DNA of 42,326 nucleotides, from positions 1 through 42,326 of the IMG/VR virus record IMGVR_UViG_3300050342_000003; one strand, given 5' to 3'. Below the pieces are notes generated by a model. The model was given only the letters and a program-made list of their open reading frames with translations, made no database searches and was not told the DNA's origin. Shown piece after piece: positions 32,090 to 40,682 of this stretch (its first letter is position 1; each line of letters opens with the position of its first letter). The DNA comes from a virus. A program made the translations under genes and the position numbers.

Positions 32090-32122
32090 CCCAGCCCCAC
32101 CTCGTAAAGAGATGGGGCTGGG
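32090..32122 (-). terminator. Stem-loop after the capsid gene
   Basis: A 10-bp stem, CCCAGCCCCA (32090-32099) with TGGGGCTGGG (32113-32122). On the minus strand it is followed by TAAAATAAGG, so there is no U-run. It may partly terminate transcription or stabilise the capsid mRNA. Confidence 0.65.
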
Positions 32123-32134
32123 CACAATTAACTA

Positions 32135-33148
32135 TTAATCTGTGATTGTTGAACCATTACCTTCAGAAACAACTACTCCTCTCCAGTTAAATGCTCCAAC
32201 CTTCCATTCTCCGTGAACATCAAAAACATAAGTCTTAGTTACATTGTCAAACCAGTCTTCTGCGGTAATATCTTTGAAAACTACGTGAACGAGAGGAGAA
32301 TTAGCCCCATCAACCAAGAACCATCTTGTATTGCTGCCACCTTGAGGAGCACCAAGATATGGACTTGTAACTACAATATATCTTCCTTGAAAGATGTTAG
32401 CTACAAAGTTGTTGGTATATGGAGTATTGGGTGTTTCAGCAATCTCCATAGCTCTTCTTACTAATGCTGGAGGAACTACAAGATAAATTTGCCCTGACAT
32501 ATAAGGCATTGGCTTTCCTGTATCATCAACTGTGTTCTGTGCTAAAAGGATAGCACTTTCCAAGGCATCAACTGATAAGGCAGGAGAAGTAGCAAGGATG
32601 TTAGAACCAACTCCACCACCAACTAACGGATGTTGAGTAGAAGCAAACTTAACCCCATCCCCATAAGGGAAGAGTTGAGGGGGTAAGTCTGCTGGAGCAG
32701 TTCTAACATAATTGAACCAATCAAAAATGTGTTTAGAAGCAGTTAAAACTGCATTTTGTCTAACTTTTTTTGCTTCATCTAATGCTGCGGCATATTCTGG
32801 GCTTCTTCTTTCATAACTTTCTCTGGTTACTCTAATTGAACGAGCAAACTGATATGGTTGAACTTCTGTTATTATTCCTTTGAGATATTCAGACATTGGA
32901 AATGGTTGTCCTTCTGCTCTTGGTTCTAAGTAACCTACTAAACCAGTTGTGTAAGTTGTTTCAAGTTTTTGTCTTCCAGCAGCATTAATTCTTCTAACTA
33001 AGGGAGCAACATTTGTCATCGCATCAAATAAAGAAACGGCATCAAAAAGCCTCAATTGCTCATCTCCCTGAGAATAAACTTCAAAGAACTTTGCTCTTAC
33101 TCCTTCAAGAAAAGAATCAATGTAGGAAGTAGTTATAGGATTAGCCAT
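32135..33148 (-). CDS. Major capsid protein, HK97-type
   Basis: 337 aa, typical size. The order fits HK97-fold capsid proteins: helical N-arm, LVRRINAAGRQKLETTYTTG, the E-loop-like region, a long spine helix (EYAAALDEAKKVRQNAVLTA) and ALVRRAMEIAETPNTPY near an A-domain, then a beta-rich end (KVGAFNWRGVVVSEG). It lies after scaffold and decoration genes. An AGGTC element (33173-33178) precedes it and a stem-loop follows it, both consistent with high, separately tuned expression. Confidence 0.85.
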   Translation of the reverse strand: MANPITTSYIDSFLEGVRAKFFEVYSQGDEQLRLFDAVSLFDAMTNVAPLVRRINAAGRQKLETTYTTGLVGYLEPRAEGQPFPMSEYLKGIITEVQPYQFARSIRVTRESYERRSPEYAAALDEAKKVRQNAVLTASKHIFDWFNYVRTAPADLPPQLFPYGDGVKFASTQHPLVGGGVGSNILATSPALSVDALESAILLAQNTVDDTGKPMPYMSGQIYLVVPPALVRRAMEIAETPNTPYTNNFVANIFQGRYIVVTSPYLGAPQGGSNTRWFLVDGANSPLVHVVFKDITAEDWFDNVTKTYVFDVHGEWKVGAFNWRGVVVSEGNGSTITD

Positions 33149-33185
33149 CGATTGAGAATTATAAGTTAATTAAGACCTAAAAATT

Positions 33186-33671
33186 TTAGAAGAGTCTTGA
33201 ACGAATTTTAACCTTACCAACTGTGTCAGAAACTTTTTCAACTAAAACAACTTCTTTGGGATAACCAGCACCACCTGGAGCAACTCTTGTAGAAGCATCT
33301 ACTGCTCTTCCACCTGCGGCAAGAGAATAAGAGTCACCTACATTGTGTGTTGCGATTGAGCCAGTAAAATCTGCTTCTAAAGTAACATCTCCATTTAACA
33401 TTGCTACTTTTGCCCAATATGTTTTAGTAGTTGTATTGTCTGCTGGAGTAGTAACGCTATCCCCAACGCCTTGACCAACCACTTTTCCGTCTTTACCAGT
33501 AAAACCGACAATAACTCCTAAGATGTTTGTAGCGCCAGCAGAAGCAGGAACTACAACACCACCAGCACCAAAAACTACTGCTTGGTTAACATAATAGGTT
33601 GTTGAATCAGCAAGTAAGAATTCTTTTTCCAAAATTAAAGAATATGGACCTCTATCGAGTTTAAGAGCCAT
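33186..33671 (-). CDS. Head decoration protein
   Basis: 161 aa, all-beta, Gly/Ala/Val/Thr-rich (VVFGAGGVVVPASAGATNIL, TYWAKVAMLNGDVTLEADFT), like capsid-decorating proteins encoded just before the capsid gene in many tailed phages. GGTCG element at 33692-33696. It probably stabilises the expanded shell. Confidence 0.65.
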   Translation of the reverse strand: MALKLDRGPYSLILEKEFLLADSTTYYVNQAVVFGAGGVVVPASAGATNILGVIVGFTGKDGKVVGQGVGDSVTTPADNTTTKTYWAKVAMLNGDVTLEADFTGSIATHNVGDSYSLAAGGRAVDASTRVAPGGAGYPKEVVLVEKVSDTVGKVKIRSRLF

Positions 33672-33700
33672 TTTTAGATTTTAGAGAATAACGACCAAAT

Positions 33701-34357
33701 TTAGTATTCCAAAATAGGTTCGTTACCTTTTAAGAGAGTTGATTTTTGTTCTCCCTTTCTCAATCTTGCTATAGTTTCAGGACTAACACCCAATTGTGCT
33801 GCTTTTATTCTATCTTCTTGAGTAATTTCTGAAGGTTCAACTTCTTCTGTAGTTTCAGAGGAAAGATTTTGAGATTTTTGAATAAATTCTTGTTTAGCAG
33901 CCTCTGCTGTTTTCTTTACGTTCAAAAGTTCCTTTAATTCCTGTGGTTTAAGAGACATATAAGCAAGAAGTAATTGATTTTCTAATTCTCCTTCATCTAA
34001 GGTATCAGTAGCGTATTTTTGCTGCCAAACCTCGAGAACTTGTTTTTTAATATCCTCATTGGTTAAAGCAGTGAGGGTATTTGATAACTTTCCAATTACT
34101 TCACCAACTTTTGCCATTTTATAGGCATCAAATTTGCTTTGGTCTTGCTCTCTAAGTTCTTTTATTTTCTCCCTTGTCTCATTAAGTTTAAATTTCAAAG
34201 CAGAAATTGCATCTTCTAAACCTTTCTTTTGTTCTTCATAATCTGAAACTTCTTTAGATAAAGATTGTTTCTTTAGTTCCAATTCTTTTATCTCTTCTTC
34301 TAAAGATTTTTGTTTGTCTAAAAGTTCTTGTAATTCGTCCATTTTAGAAAAGCCCAT
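33701..34357 (-). CDS. Scaffold-like coiled-coil protein
   Basis: 218 aa. Residues 1-75 are a strong coiled coil (EELQELLDKQ-type heptads, Lys/Glu-rich), followed by helices and a disordered Ser/Glu-rich stretch, then a C-terminal TIARLRKGEQKSTLLKGNE. The architecture and place before decoration and capsid genes fit an assembly scaffold. ATG 34357 lies after a GC-rich hairpin; ATG 34342 (MDELQ) is an alternative start. Confidence 0.68.
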   Translation of the reverse strand: MGFSKMDELQELLDKQKSLEEEIKELELKKQSLSKEVSDYEEQKKGLEDAISALKFKLNETREKIKELREQDQSKFDAYKMAKVGEVIGKLSNTLTALTNEDIKKQVLEVWQQKYATDTLDEGELENQLLLAYMSLKPQELKELLNVKKTAEAAKQEFIQKSQNLSSETTEEVEPSEITQEDRIKAAQLGVSPETIARLRKGEQKSTLLKGNEPILEY

Positions 34358-34365
34358 TTATTTTA

Positions 34366-34384
34366 CCCCGCTGGCTTCACGGGG
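34366..34384 (-). promoter_or_regulatory. Leader hairpin before scaffold gene
   Basis: Stem CCCCG with CGGGG around a 9-base loop, followed on the minus strand by GGTAAAATAA and then the ATG at 34357. The tail after the stem is the same as after the capsid stem-loop. It lies in the leader of the transcript from the promoter at 34429-34401. Confidence 0.55.
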
Positions 34385-34400
34385 GAAATTATTCGTAATC

Positions 34401-34429
34401 ATTATAAACGACCTTTTTATCCTTGTCAA
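34401..34429 (-). promoter_or_regulatory. Consensus sigma-70 promoter for head genes
   Basis: Minus strand TTGACA, 17-base spacer, TATAAT. The AAGGTCG element (34409-34415) lies inside the spacer here, unlike its usual place in the leader. It would boost scaffold, decoration and capsid synthesis within the late operon. Confidence 0.8.
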
Positions 34430-34434
34430 TAATT

Positions 34435-34674
34435 CTATCTTCTTCGACTTCTAACTCTAATTGGTTTTAACGTAGGAATTTTGACTTTAGGAACTTTAAT
34501 TTTAGGAACTTTAACAACTAACTTACTCACGTGTTTAGGATAATGAGGAACCTTTAAGGCGGGGATTTTAGGAGTAGAAGCCTTGGGCATTTTAGGCCTT
34601 TTATAAGAAAGCTTAACCATTTTAGGACTTACTCCTCGCAAAAAACGACCTAAAAAGCTTGTATCTATCACCAT
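34435..34674 (-). CDS. Lys/Pro-rich basic protein, 79 aa
   Basis: Repeated Lys-Val-Pro units (VKVPKIKVPKVKIPTLK) and an RVRSRRR end; very basic and probably unfolded. It resembles histone-tail-like DNA-binding proteins and may pack with DNA in the head. Starts as TAATG with the preceding basic gene. Confidence 0.6.
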   Translation of the reverse strand: MVIDTSFLGRFLRGVSPKMVKLSYKRPKMPKASTPKIPALKVPHYPKHVSKLVVKVPKIKVPKVKIPTLKPIRVRSRRR

Positions 34675-34892
34675 TATTTCTTTTTCTTTTTCTTGCGACC
34701 CGCTTTACCTACTCCATATTTACCATAAGCAATTGCAGCGGCTATTTTTTGTGCGTGTTCCAAGCTTCTGGGCTTATATTCTGCTCTGCTAGTTGTCATC
34801 TTCCCTGTTTCTTTGTATTCCCTTAATAAAGTCTGTATTTCCTTGCTTATTTTTTTCTGTTTTTCTTTGGAAGTTTTTCTTTTTTTAGCCAT
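34674..34892 (-). CDS. DUF6496-like basic protein, 72 aa
   Basis: Start at ATG 34892, behind a GGTCG element (34914-34918). Basic N-terminus (MAKKRKTSKEKQKK), a core RSLEHAQKIAAAIAYGKYG and a poly-Lys end; the core resembles DUF6496, small Lys-rich proteins of unknown role. A longer frame to 35009 overlaps the upstream gene out of frame. Confidence 0.6.
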   Translation of the reverse strand: MAKKRKTSKEKQKKISKEIQTLLREYKETGKMTTSRAEYKPRSLEHAQKIAAAIAYGKYGVGKAGRKKKKKK

Positions 34893-35298
34893 TTTGATTT
34901 TGTTGATTAAGGACGACCATCTTTTTGAGCTCCTTCTTGATTTGCGAAACATCAGGAATTGTTTCCTTTTCCTTTGTAACAAACTGCTTACTTTCTGGAG
35001 TTTTTTCAATAAGCTTTTTTATAATTTCCCACTCGGTCACAATAGCACGAAGTTCTGAAGTATGTTTATCATCGAGCCAAGATTGTTTAAGTAAGAAATT
35101 TTGCCTTGAAGTTATCCACTTAACCAATAAAGGTTCTCTCTGAGCTATCCTTCTCCATAATTCTTCGGTTTCTTTGGCATCAAACTTCATACCCTCATCA
35201 TCAAAATATGTAGAAATCCTTTTATCGATTAATTCCTTCTCAATTTCTTTATCAATAAGTAGTCTGATAAGAAATTTTTTAAATTGTTTCAGCCACAT
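34885..35298 (-). CDS. Hypothetical protein, 137 aa
   Basis: Helical and charged; no known domain. It overlaps the portal gene's end by 20 bp, so it is translated with it. Place between portal and scaffold suggests a head-maturation or assembly factor. Confidence 0.55.
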   Translation of the reverse strand: MWLKQFKKFLIRLLIDKEIEKELIDKRISTYFDDEGMKFDAKETEELWRRIAQREPLLVKWITSRQNFLLKQSWLDDKHTSELRAIVTEWEIIKKLIEKTPESKQFVTKEKETIPDVSQIKKELKKMVVLNQQNQNG

Positions 35299-37294
35299 TT
35301 AATAAGTCAGTTAAATCAGCGAAAGTTGTTTTTCGTTTTCTTGAACCATAACCAGGCCTTCCTCCTCTAACTCCTTGTGCTACGCTTTCTCCTCCTGCTC
35401 TTGTTAACATTTCAGTAAATGGTTGAACTCCTCCTTGGGTTAATTGAGATTGGATTGGAACTCCTCCCAAAAGATATTCAAAAACTCCATCTATAAGCCA
35501 ATCACCTGGGCTTTCATTCCAAATTTCAAATAATCTAACAGCGGCTTTTCTTCTATCAATTATATCTGGAAACATTTGAAGTAATAATTGGGCGAATTCC
35601 ATAAACAAAGCCTTTTGAACTTGTGGAGTTTGTTCTAAATCAAACTTAATAGCAATGTCAAAATCAAGATTTCTTAACATTTCAGCAGAAACTTCAATAA
35701 TTTCAATATTTTCTTTATTGCTAATAGCCCTTAAAAGTTTTTCTTGTCTCAACATTTCAGAAGTAGCAAGGACCTCTTCGTTTTCAGCCACCCTTATTTC
35801 AAGATTAGTTATACCAGTTGGAGACGGAACCTCGTTAACCCTAATAATGTTTTTAAACTTTCTTTCTCCAACAACTTTTTGCATATCAATAGAAGTCATA
35901 AATTGAAGAAGATTTTTGATTTGAAGTCTTGCCTTTTGTTCTAATAAGTCTTGATAGAAGATTTTAGGAAGGGAGAATGATTGTTGGATTGCTTGTTGCC
36001 TTAAAAGGTTTTCTGCTGCTGATTTTGGCTGTCTTGTAGGAGTAGCAGGAGGAGTTAATGGAGTTGTAATTTTTTCTAATGAACCTTGTAAGAAAACATT
36101 CATATTCCATACACTTGGGTCCAAGGGGTTCATTTGAATTTCTCTAAAGGTATCAGCCATAGGAAAGCTATAAATTTTCCCTCCTTCCAATGAAAAGTTA
36201 CTTTCAGGAACTGTTGGGTCAGCAGTTACAATTGGAGGGTTAATGGCCTTCCATATTCTTTCTAAAGACATCTCAATTAAGTTTTCGATTGCTTCAACTG
36301 GAGATTTGATTTGATGAACAATAGAAGCGCCATAGAAAAAGTTGTTTGAAATTGGCTTATAAACTGTGTAAGCAAAAGGAAGTTCTTTATGGTTCCAAGG
36401 TAAAGGAGATTTAACTAATTTTTTACCTTCTTTAACTGGATTAATCCAAATACCATTAGCTATTACGACGAACTCATCTTTAGATCGATTGTAGTATTTA
36501 AGAATTTCAACCTTATCCTGCATTAGCATTGTTTTATCCATCAGTTTCGCTATCAAACTATCAGGAGAAAGTCTAATACCAGGATAAACATATTGAGCGT
36601 TCGGATATTGTCCAAACTTTCTTTTAAACTCGGTCCATTTCATATATACTCTTTCCAAAACTTCTTCCTGTTTTTGAATATCAGGTTCATAAACCTTAGG
36701 GAAGAAAAAGTCATCTAAATTGATAATTCTTTCCTCTTTGTCAAAATACTTTTCTTCTTTCTCTTCATACTTGATTTCATAAGTTTGAGGGTCAAAATAA
36801 GTTATATCTTTAAACTTTCTTGTTTTGTATTGAGCATCAACATAAACAACCACAGTTCCATCTACAACTGCTTGCCAAAATTGTAAAAAGTTTCTAATTT
36901 TATCTTTGGTAGCACGATATAAAAATTTATAAAGTCCATTCAGTAAGGAACTTAACTGAACATCAAAGCCCTCAATGCCATAAAATTGAGGGTTAAGAGC
37001 GAGATTGACAATAAAGGTTACAACTCTTTCTACGGCAACTCTATATTCTTGAGAAAAGTAAAGTTTTCTTCCTGCAAGTTCGTAAGCAGTAGAAATAGGA
37101 ATTTTGCCGTAAAATTTATCTCTTGCCTCTGAAATATATTCTTTTAGAGTTTTACCTCCAAATTCATCGAAGGTAGCATAATGAATGTTCCTCCAGCGAT
37201 AATACTTGTCATAAATTTCAGCAATAACCTCAATTTCATCGTCTGTAAAATGTTTTATTTTTTCTAAAACAATTTTTTCGTTGTTATTTGCCAT
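35279..37294 (-). CDS. Portal protein
   Basis: 671 aa, within the long size range of podovirus portals. It has the usual helical N-terminus, a beta-rich middle (FAYTVYKPISNNFFYGASIV), a helix (EAIENLIEMSLERIWKA) and a helical C-terminal barrel part. It follows the terminase and forms the ring at the head vertex through which DNA enters. Overlaps its neighbours at both ends. Confidence 0.8.
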   Translation of the reverse strand: MANNNEKIVLEKIKHFTDDEIEVIAEIYDKYYRWRNIHYATFDEFGGKTLKEYISEARDKFYGKIPISTAYELAGRKLYFSQEYRVAVERVVTFIVNLALNPQFYGIEGFDVQLSSLLNGLYKFLYRATKDKIRNFLQFWQAVVDGTVVVYVDAQYKTRKFKDITYFDPQTYEIKYEEKEEKYFDKEERIINLDDFFFPKVYEPDIQKQEEVLERVYMKWTEFKRKFGQYPNAQYVYPGIRLSPDSLIAKLMDKTMLMQDKVEILKYYNRSKDEFVVIANGIWINPVKEGKKLVKSPLPWNHKELPFAYTVYKPISNNFFYGASIVHQIKSPVEAIENLIEMSLERIWKAINPPIVTADPTVPESNFSLEGGKIYSFPMADTFREIQMNPLDPSVWNMNVFLQGSLEKITTPLTPPATPTRQPKSAAENLLRQQAIQQSFSLPKIFYQDLLEQKARLQIKNLLQFMTSIDMQKVVGERKFKNIIRVNEVPSPTGITNLEIRVAENEEVLATSEMLRQEKLLRAISNKENIEIIEVSAEMLRNLDFDIAIKFDLEQTPQVQKALFMEFAQLLLQMFPDIIDRRKAAVRLFEIWNESPGDWLIDGVFEYLLGGVPIQSQLTQGGVQPFTEMLTRAGGESVAQGVRGGRPGYGSRKRKTTFADLTDLLNVAETI

Positions 37295-37583
37295 TTATTT
37301 CAATTCCGTGTTTAAATCCTGGCTTAAACCTTGTTCTTTGCCAAGTTTTTTCCAAATGGTATGCCAATGAAGGAGCTTTTATAACAATAAGCCTTCTTTT
37401 AATTTCATCGATAATAATTGGAAGTTTTTGAAAAACTTCTTCAGAACTTTCAAATGTGTATGTTCCAATTATCACATTATTTCTGTAAAAAGTCAATTGT
37501 TTGTTTTCAGGATACCAAGAAGCACCAATTTTCCCGTCTAATTGTTGAACTCTTGAAACTAAATATCTAATAGCGCTTAGCAT
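37284..37583 (-). CDS. Hypothetical protein, 99 aa
   Basis: ATG 37583 is preferred: it lies 17 bp inside the terminase end, as in the other coupled genes. The frame extends to 37631 but that part reads terminase codons. Small mixed fold (KQLTFYRNNVIIGTYTFE); not recognised. Overlaps the portal start by 11 bp. Confidence 0.55.
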   Translation of the reverse strand: MLSAIRYLVSRVQQLDGKIGASWYPENKQLTFYRNNVIIGTYTFESSEEVFQKLPIIIDEIKRRLIVIKAPSLAYHLEKTWQRTRFKPGFKHGIEINGK

Positions 37584-39150
37584 AAGTTGTAACCTTAGGG
37601 CCTCCCAATGTATTGCCCTTGAAAAATACATCGAAACCCAAACAAAACATTTCGTGCGCTGACCTTAAATCTGCTTCAGGAGATATATGTAATGGAACTA
37701 TTTTCCCATCAGTTGTGCCCTTTAAAGTCCTTTCTGAAATTTTTGCTGACTTGAGAGCATCTAAAAGTCTTAAAGAACCGCTATCATTAGCATTGAACTT
37801 TGTAATCTTTAAATACTTTTGAACTGCTCGCTTTCTAATTTCGTGTGAAGTTCCTATGTTAACTATGAGGAAGTTAATGCCATTTTTTCTTAATATTGTT
37901 TCAAATGAGTATCCTGCTACTTGTGAAACTTGCCTATGCGCTGGTTCTCCAAAAACTATTTTAGGCTTACCCCAACTTCTCACTTTTTCCAAAAATTCTC
38001 TTTCATACTCATTATACCACATCTTATCATAGGGAATTTCTGGATTTAAAAATGGGAGCCACCAATCTATAAGAAGTTTGTTTGGCATCAATCTTCCGTG
38101 GGCTGCAATAGCAGTAAGGTTTCTAATTTCGTTTTTCAGTGGGTCATATTGGTACCAGCATAAAGCAGTGTAGTCCTGAAAACCAGCAAAGTCTGCTGAA
38201 GCATAAAGTGGCAATTTAGGGTCAAATTCTATTGGTTCTACTTGACATTCATAGGCTTCTGGATAATATCTTAATTTTGGGTCTACATCGTAAGAAAGTT
38301 CTAATTCTGCTAAAAATGATAATGGGTCTTCTTTTCTTAACTCAAATTCCTTTCTATACCATTCTTCATCCTTAAACGGATGCTGTTTCCAGTGTAGGGT
38401 CAAAACTTTGTTTTGTTCCCTCAAATTATCAACAAATCTTTTGAGGAACTGATTTTCTGTTGGAGTTGAGATATAAATCTTAACTTTTGATGTGTCTTGG
38501 CAACTTCTCAAACTTTCTTCCAAATATGGCCAATAGGCTAATTCATCCATTATGACTACTGAAGTTCTATGACCTCGCCCAAAGTTAGGATTAGCACTTT
38601 CTCCATATAATACGCTCCCATTTTCGGGGTTGATTAACTTCATATGATTGTCGTGAAACTTTTTCTTAAAGTTTTTAGGGAAAAGCCATCTCGGTTGAGC
38701 GTAAATAAGATATCTTATCTTCCCAAAAATGCTTGAAATTGCTTTGTTATCAACTTCTGCTTCCTTTCTCGAACCTATTAATGCTGAAAATTTATCAGTA
38801 AAAAGCCAATGATAAACTAACCAATGAACGATAGTCCAAGTAACTCCCATATCCCTTGATTTTTCAATGTAGAGAACATCGCCATCATAAAATGTTTTTT
38901 CGAGCCTGTAAATCAGGTCTGCTTGATAGTCGAAAGGAACAAAAATAATATCTGGTTCCTGAATGTTTCTTGGTTCATAAACCCAACCACAAATTTCTAT
39001 CCATTTATAGATGTTTTTCTGAAATTCCCTGTAAAGATAAACTCTTGCTTCATAAGAAAGTTCAGCAGTTTTCAAAAGTTCAAATCTTGTGTCTATGTAT
39101 TTTTGATACTCATCTGATTTGAGAAATTCCTGAAGTTTTTCGAGGTTCAT
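37567..39150 (-). CDS. Terminase large subunit
   Basis: 527 aa, DNA-packaging motor. ATPase part: Walker A-like IEKSRDMGVTW (95-105, the Arg/Ser form common in terminases), Walker B VVIMDE (198-203) and the coupling motif ISTPTEN (227-233). Nuclease part starts near ASADFAG with D320. It ends in TAG. Start overlaps, as TAATG, a short leftover reading frame (39150-39221) that appears to be the old end of the gene now at 39648-40340. Confidence 0.92.
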   Translation of the reverse strand: MNLEKLQEFLKSDEYQKYIDTRFELLKTAELSYEARVYLYREFQKNIYKWIEICGWVYEPRNIQEPDIIFVPFDYQADLIYRLEKTFYDGDVLYIEKSRDMGVTWTIVHWLVYHWLFTDKFSALIGSRKEAEVDNKAISSIFGKIRYLIYAQPRWLFPKNFKKKFHDNHMKLINPENGSVLYGESANPNFGRGHRTSVVIMDELAYWPYLEESLRSCQDTSKVKIYISTPTENQFLKRFVDNLREQNKVLTLHWKQHPFKDEEWYRKEFELRKEDPLSFLAELELSYDVDPKLRYYPEAYECQVEPIEFDPKLPLYASADFAGFQDYTALCWYQYDPLKNEIRNLTAIAAHGRLMPNKLLIDWWLPFLNPEIPYDKMWYNEYEREFLEKVRSWGKPKIVFGEPAHRQVSQVAGYSFETILRKNGINFLIVNIGTSHEIRKRAVQKYLKITKFNANDSGSLRLLDALKSAKISERTLKGTTDGKIVPLHISPEADLRSAHEMFCLGFDVFFKGNTLGGPKVTTYAKRY

Positions 39151-39221
39151 TAATTATTTGCTTTTCCTTTGCTTATATCTTCCCATTTGACGTTACTCCT
39201 TCTAACATACTTTAGCAAAAA
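39150..39221 (-). pseudogene. Duplicated 3' end of the 230-aa gene
   Basis: On the minus strand 39221-39183 reads FLLKYVRRSNVKW, then EDISKGKANN and TAA overlapping the terminase ATG. The gene at 39648-40340 ends FLLKYVRRSNVK and TAG (39686-39648). The two 39-bp stretches differ only at synonymous positions and in TAG/TGG. This looks like the original end of that gene, left behind when the 123-aa gene was inserted. Confidence 0.8.
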
Positions 39222-39252
39222 TATTTCTGTAATTTTTTTTAGGTTCGTTTAT

Positions 39253-39624
39253 TTAGAAAGTTGACCTTCTTATTTTCTCTCTTATCTTTGATTTCAAAGA
39301 TCTTTTGTTAAGCCACTTAATAAAATCTTCCTCAGTATCAAAAACCTTAAACTTTCGTTTTTCTTGAAACAATGGGTCTGCCCAATCCATAATTTTCCTA
39401 TAAGGAAGCCCTTTTTCCCCACCTCCACTTGTCAAAATTTCATAATAATGCACTCCTTTATATGGTGCTCTAAAACCTAATTTAACTCCTTTTTTACTTT
39501 CAATACCTATAAATTTGCCCTCTAGCAAATGTTTTGTTGCTTCTTCAGGTGTTAATGTTCTTCCAAATCTTCTTAAGCCTTTCCTAAATAAAGTGCCAAT
39601 TTTTTTAAATGGTAATTTTGGCAT
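39253..39624 (-). CDS. Hypothetical protein, inserted gene, 123 aa
   Basis: Basic protein (RKGLRRFGRTLTPEEATKHL, KSKIREKIRRSTF) with a mixed middle (GVKLGFRAPYKGVHYYEILT). Not recognised. It has its own AGGTCG element (39644-39649) and is flanked by a duplicated gene end, so it is probably a late addition between the 230-aa gene and the terminase. AAGGTC also occurs in its last codons. Confidence 0.65.
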   Translation of the reverse strand: MPKLPFKKIGTLFRKGLRRFGRTLTPEEATKHLLEGKFIGIESKKGVKLGFRAPYKGVHYYEILTSGGGEKGLPYRKIMDWADPLFQEKRKFKVFDTEEDFIKWLNKRSLKSKIREKIRRSTF

Positions 39625-39647
39625 TTATAAAAAAAATTAATTGCGAC

Positions 39648-40340
39648 CTATTTAACATTACTCCTTCTGACATATTTTAATAAAAACTCTTTCTTTCTTT
39701 CGGGGTTATTTTGGTCTTGTTCCACAATCTTCAAACTTTTTATCATTTCTTCATCAGGCTTGTAATCAATGGAAAGAATATGATACAGCGAAGACATTGT
39801 TTTTAGGGAGGTAAAGAATGTTGCTGGGTGTTCTTTGGCAAGTTTTTTTAGGTATTGAGGAGTTATTAGGTCCAACATATAAGCAATTTTTTCTTCTGCC
39901 CTCTTTAAGAGGTCTAAACCTCTAATAGTTTGGATTGATTGCAAATCTCTAAGTCTTCTCTGAGTTGGCACAATAGCTCCAGTTTTAGTGTCAATCTGAT
40001 AATGTCTAACAACCCAATAGAAACTTTTAAGTTCTGAAAGAGCATTATACATTTTTGTCGTTACATATTCAGGATTTCTTTGCAAAAACTTACCAAGATT
40101 AGTTGCTAACATTCTCGCTATTCCTATACTTCTCTGAGGGTTATAGCCAAAAACTTCTTGGAACTTTTCATCAAACCATTCGGGAATAAGTTTTTTCTTG
40201 TCTTCCTTATTTTTTTCTCTTGCAATAATTTCTTCGATTTGAAAAAATTCAATGAGCCTATCTTCTCCAATAGTCTCAATAAACTTTTCCAGTTTAGAAT
40301 CACTAAAAAGTTGTCTAATGTTTTGATAAGCTTTGGCCAT
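39648..40340 (-). CDS. Possible terminase small subunit, 230 aa
   Basis: Mostly helical; no clear helix-turn-helix. It lies where a small terminase is expected and was originally joined to the large terminase by a TAATG overlap (see the leftover end at 39150-39221). That supports, without proving, a packaging role. A diverged AAGTC element (near 40365) precedes the start. Confidence 0.5.
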   Translation of the reverse strand: MAKAYQNIRQLFSDSKLEKFIETIGEDRLIEFFQIEEIIAREKNKEDKKKLIPEWFDEKFQEVFGYNPQRSIGIARMLATNLGKFLQRNPEYVTTKMYNALSELKSFYWVVRHYQIDTKTGAIVPTQRRLRDLQSIQTIRGLDLLKRAEEKIAYMLDLITPQYLKKLAKEHPATFFTSLKTMSSLYHILSIDYKPDEEMIKSLKIVEQDQNNPERKKEFLLKYVRRSNVK

Positions 40341-40358
40341 TTAGAGAAAATCTAAAAA

Positions 40359-40616
40359 TTAAGACTTGTTATCTGGTTTTAGGACAACCAAAACATTAGC
40401 ATCATACTGATATTTGCCCATAATTTTTATGATTCTTCGAAGGGTTTTCATAGTTCTTCCTCTTTTCCCTAATATTTTCCCCTTTTGCTCTTTAGCGCAA
40501 TCTATAACAACTTCTAGGCCTTTTAAAGTTTGCTTTGAAGTTAAACTTACATCTATTCCAAAAACTAACTTTATTAAGTTTTTAATTGCTTGTTCTATTT
40601 GGCTAACTTCTGCCAT
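40359..40616 (-). CDS. KH-domain RNA-binding protein, 85 aa
   Basis: A single KH domain like KhpA/YlqC: GLEVVIDCAKEQKGKILG then the GxxG loop GKRGRTMKTLRRIIK (50-64). It should bind single-stranded RNA. As the first gene of the late operon it may control late translation; the AAGGTCG leaders are a candidate target, by inference. The ATG lies about 4 bases from the predicted transcription start. Confidence 0.82.
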   Translation of the reverse strand: MAEVSQIEQAIKNLIKLVFGIDVSLTSKQTLKGLEVVIDCAKEQKGKILGKRGRTMKTLRRIIKIMGKYQYDANVLVVLKPDNKS

Positions 40617-40626
40617 CTTCCCTCAA

Positions 40627-40655
40627 ATTATAATCTTGTTTTTCGAAATTGTCAA
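40627..40655 (-). promoter_or_regulatory. Consensus sigma-70 promoter of the late operon
   Basis: Minus strand TTGACA, 17-base spacer, TATAAT. The -10 ends 10 bases before the ATG of the KH gene. On the plus strand TAAAAT (40667-40672) may be the -10 of the divergent methyltransferase gene. Confidence 0.85.
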
Positions 40656-40682
40656 TCTTTCTAAGTTAAAATTTCATTTGAA

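Noticed and set aside
34893-35009. Extension of the DUF6496-like gene to 35009
   Set aside because: This part overlaps another gene out of frame, while ATG 34892 has the leader element.
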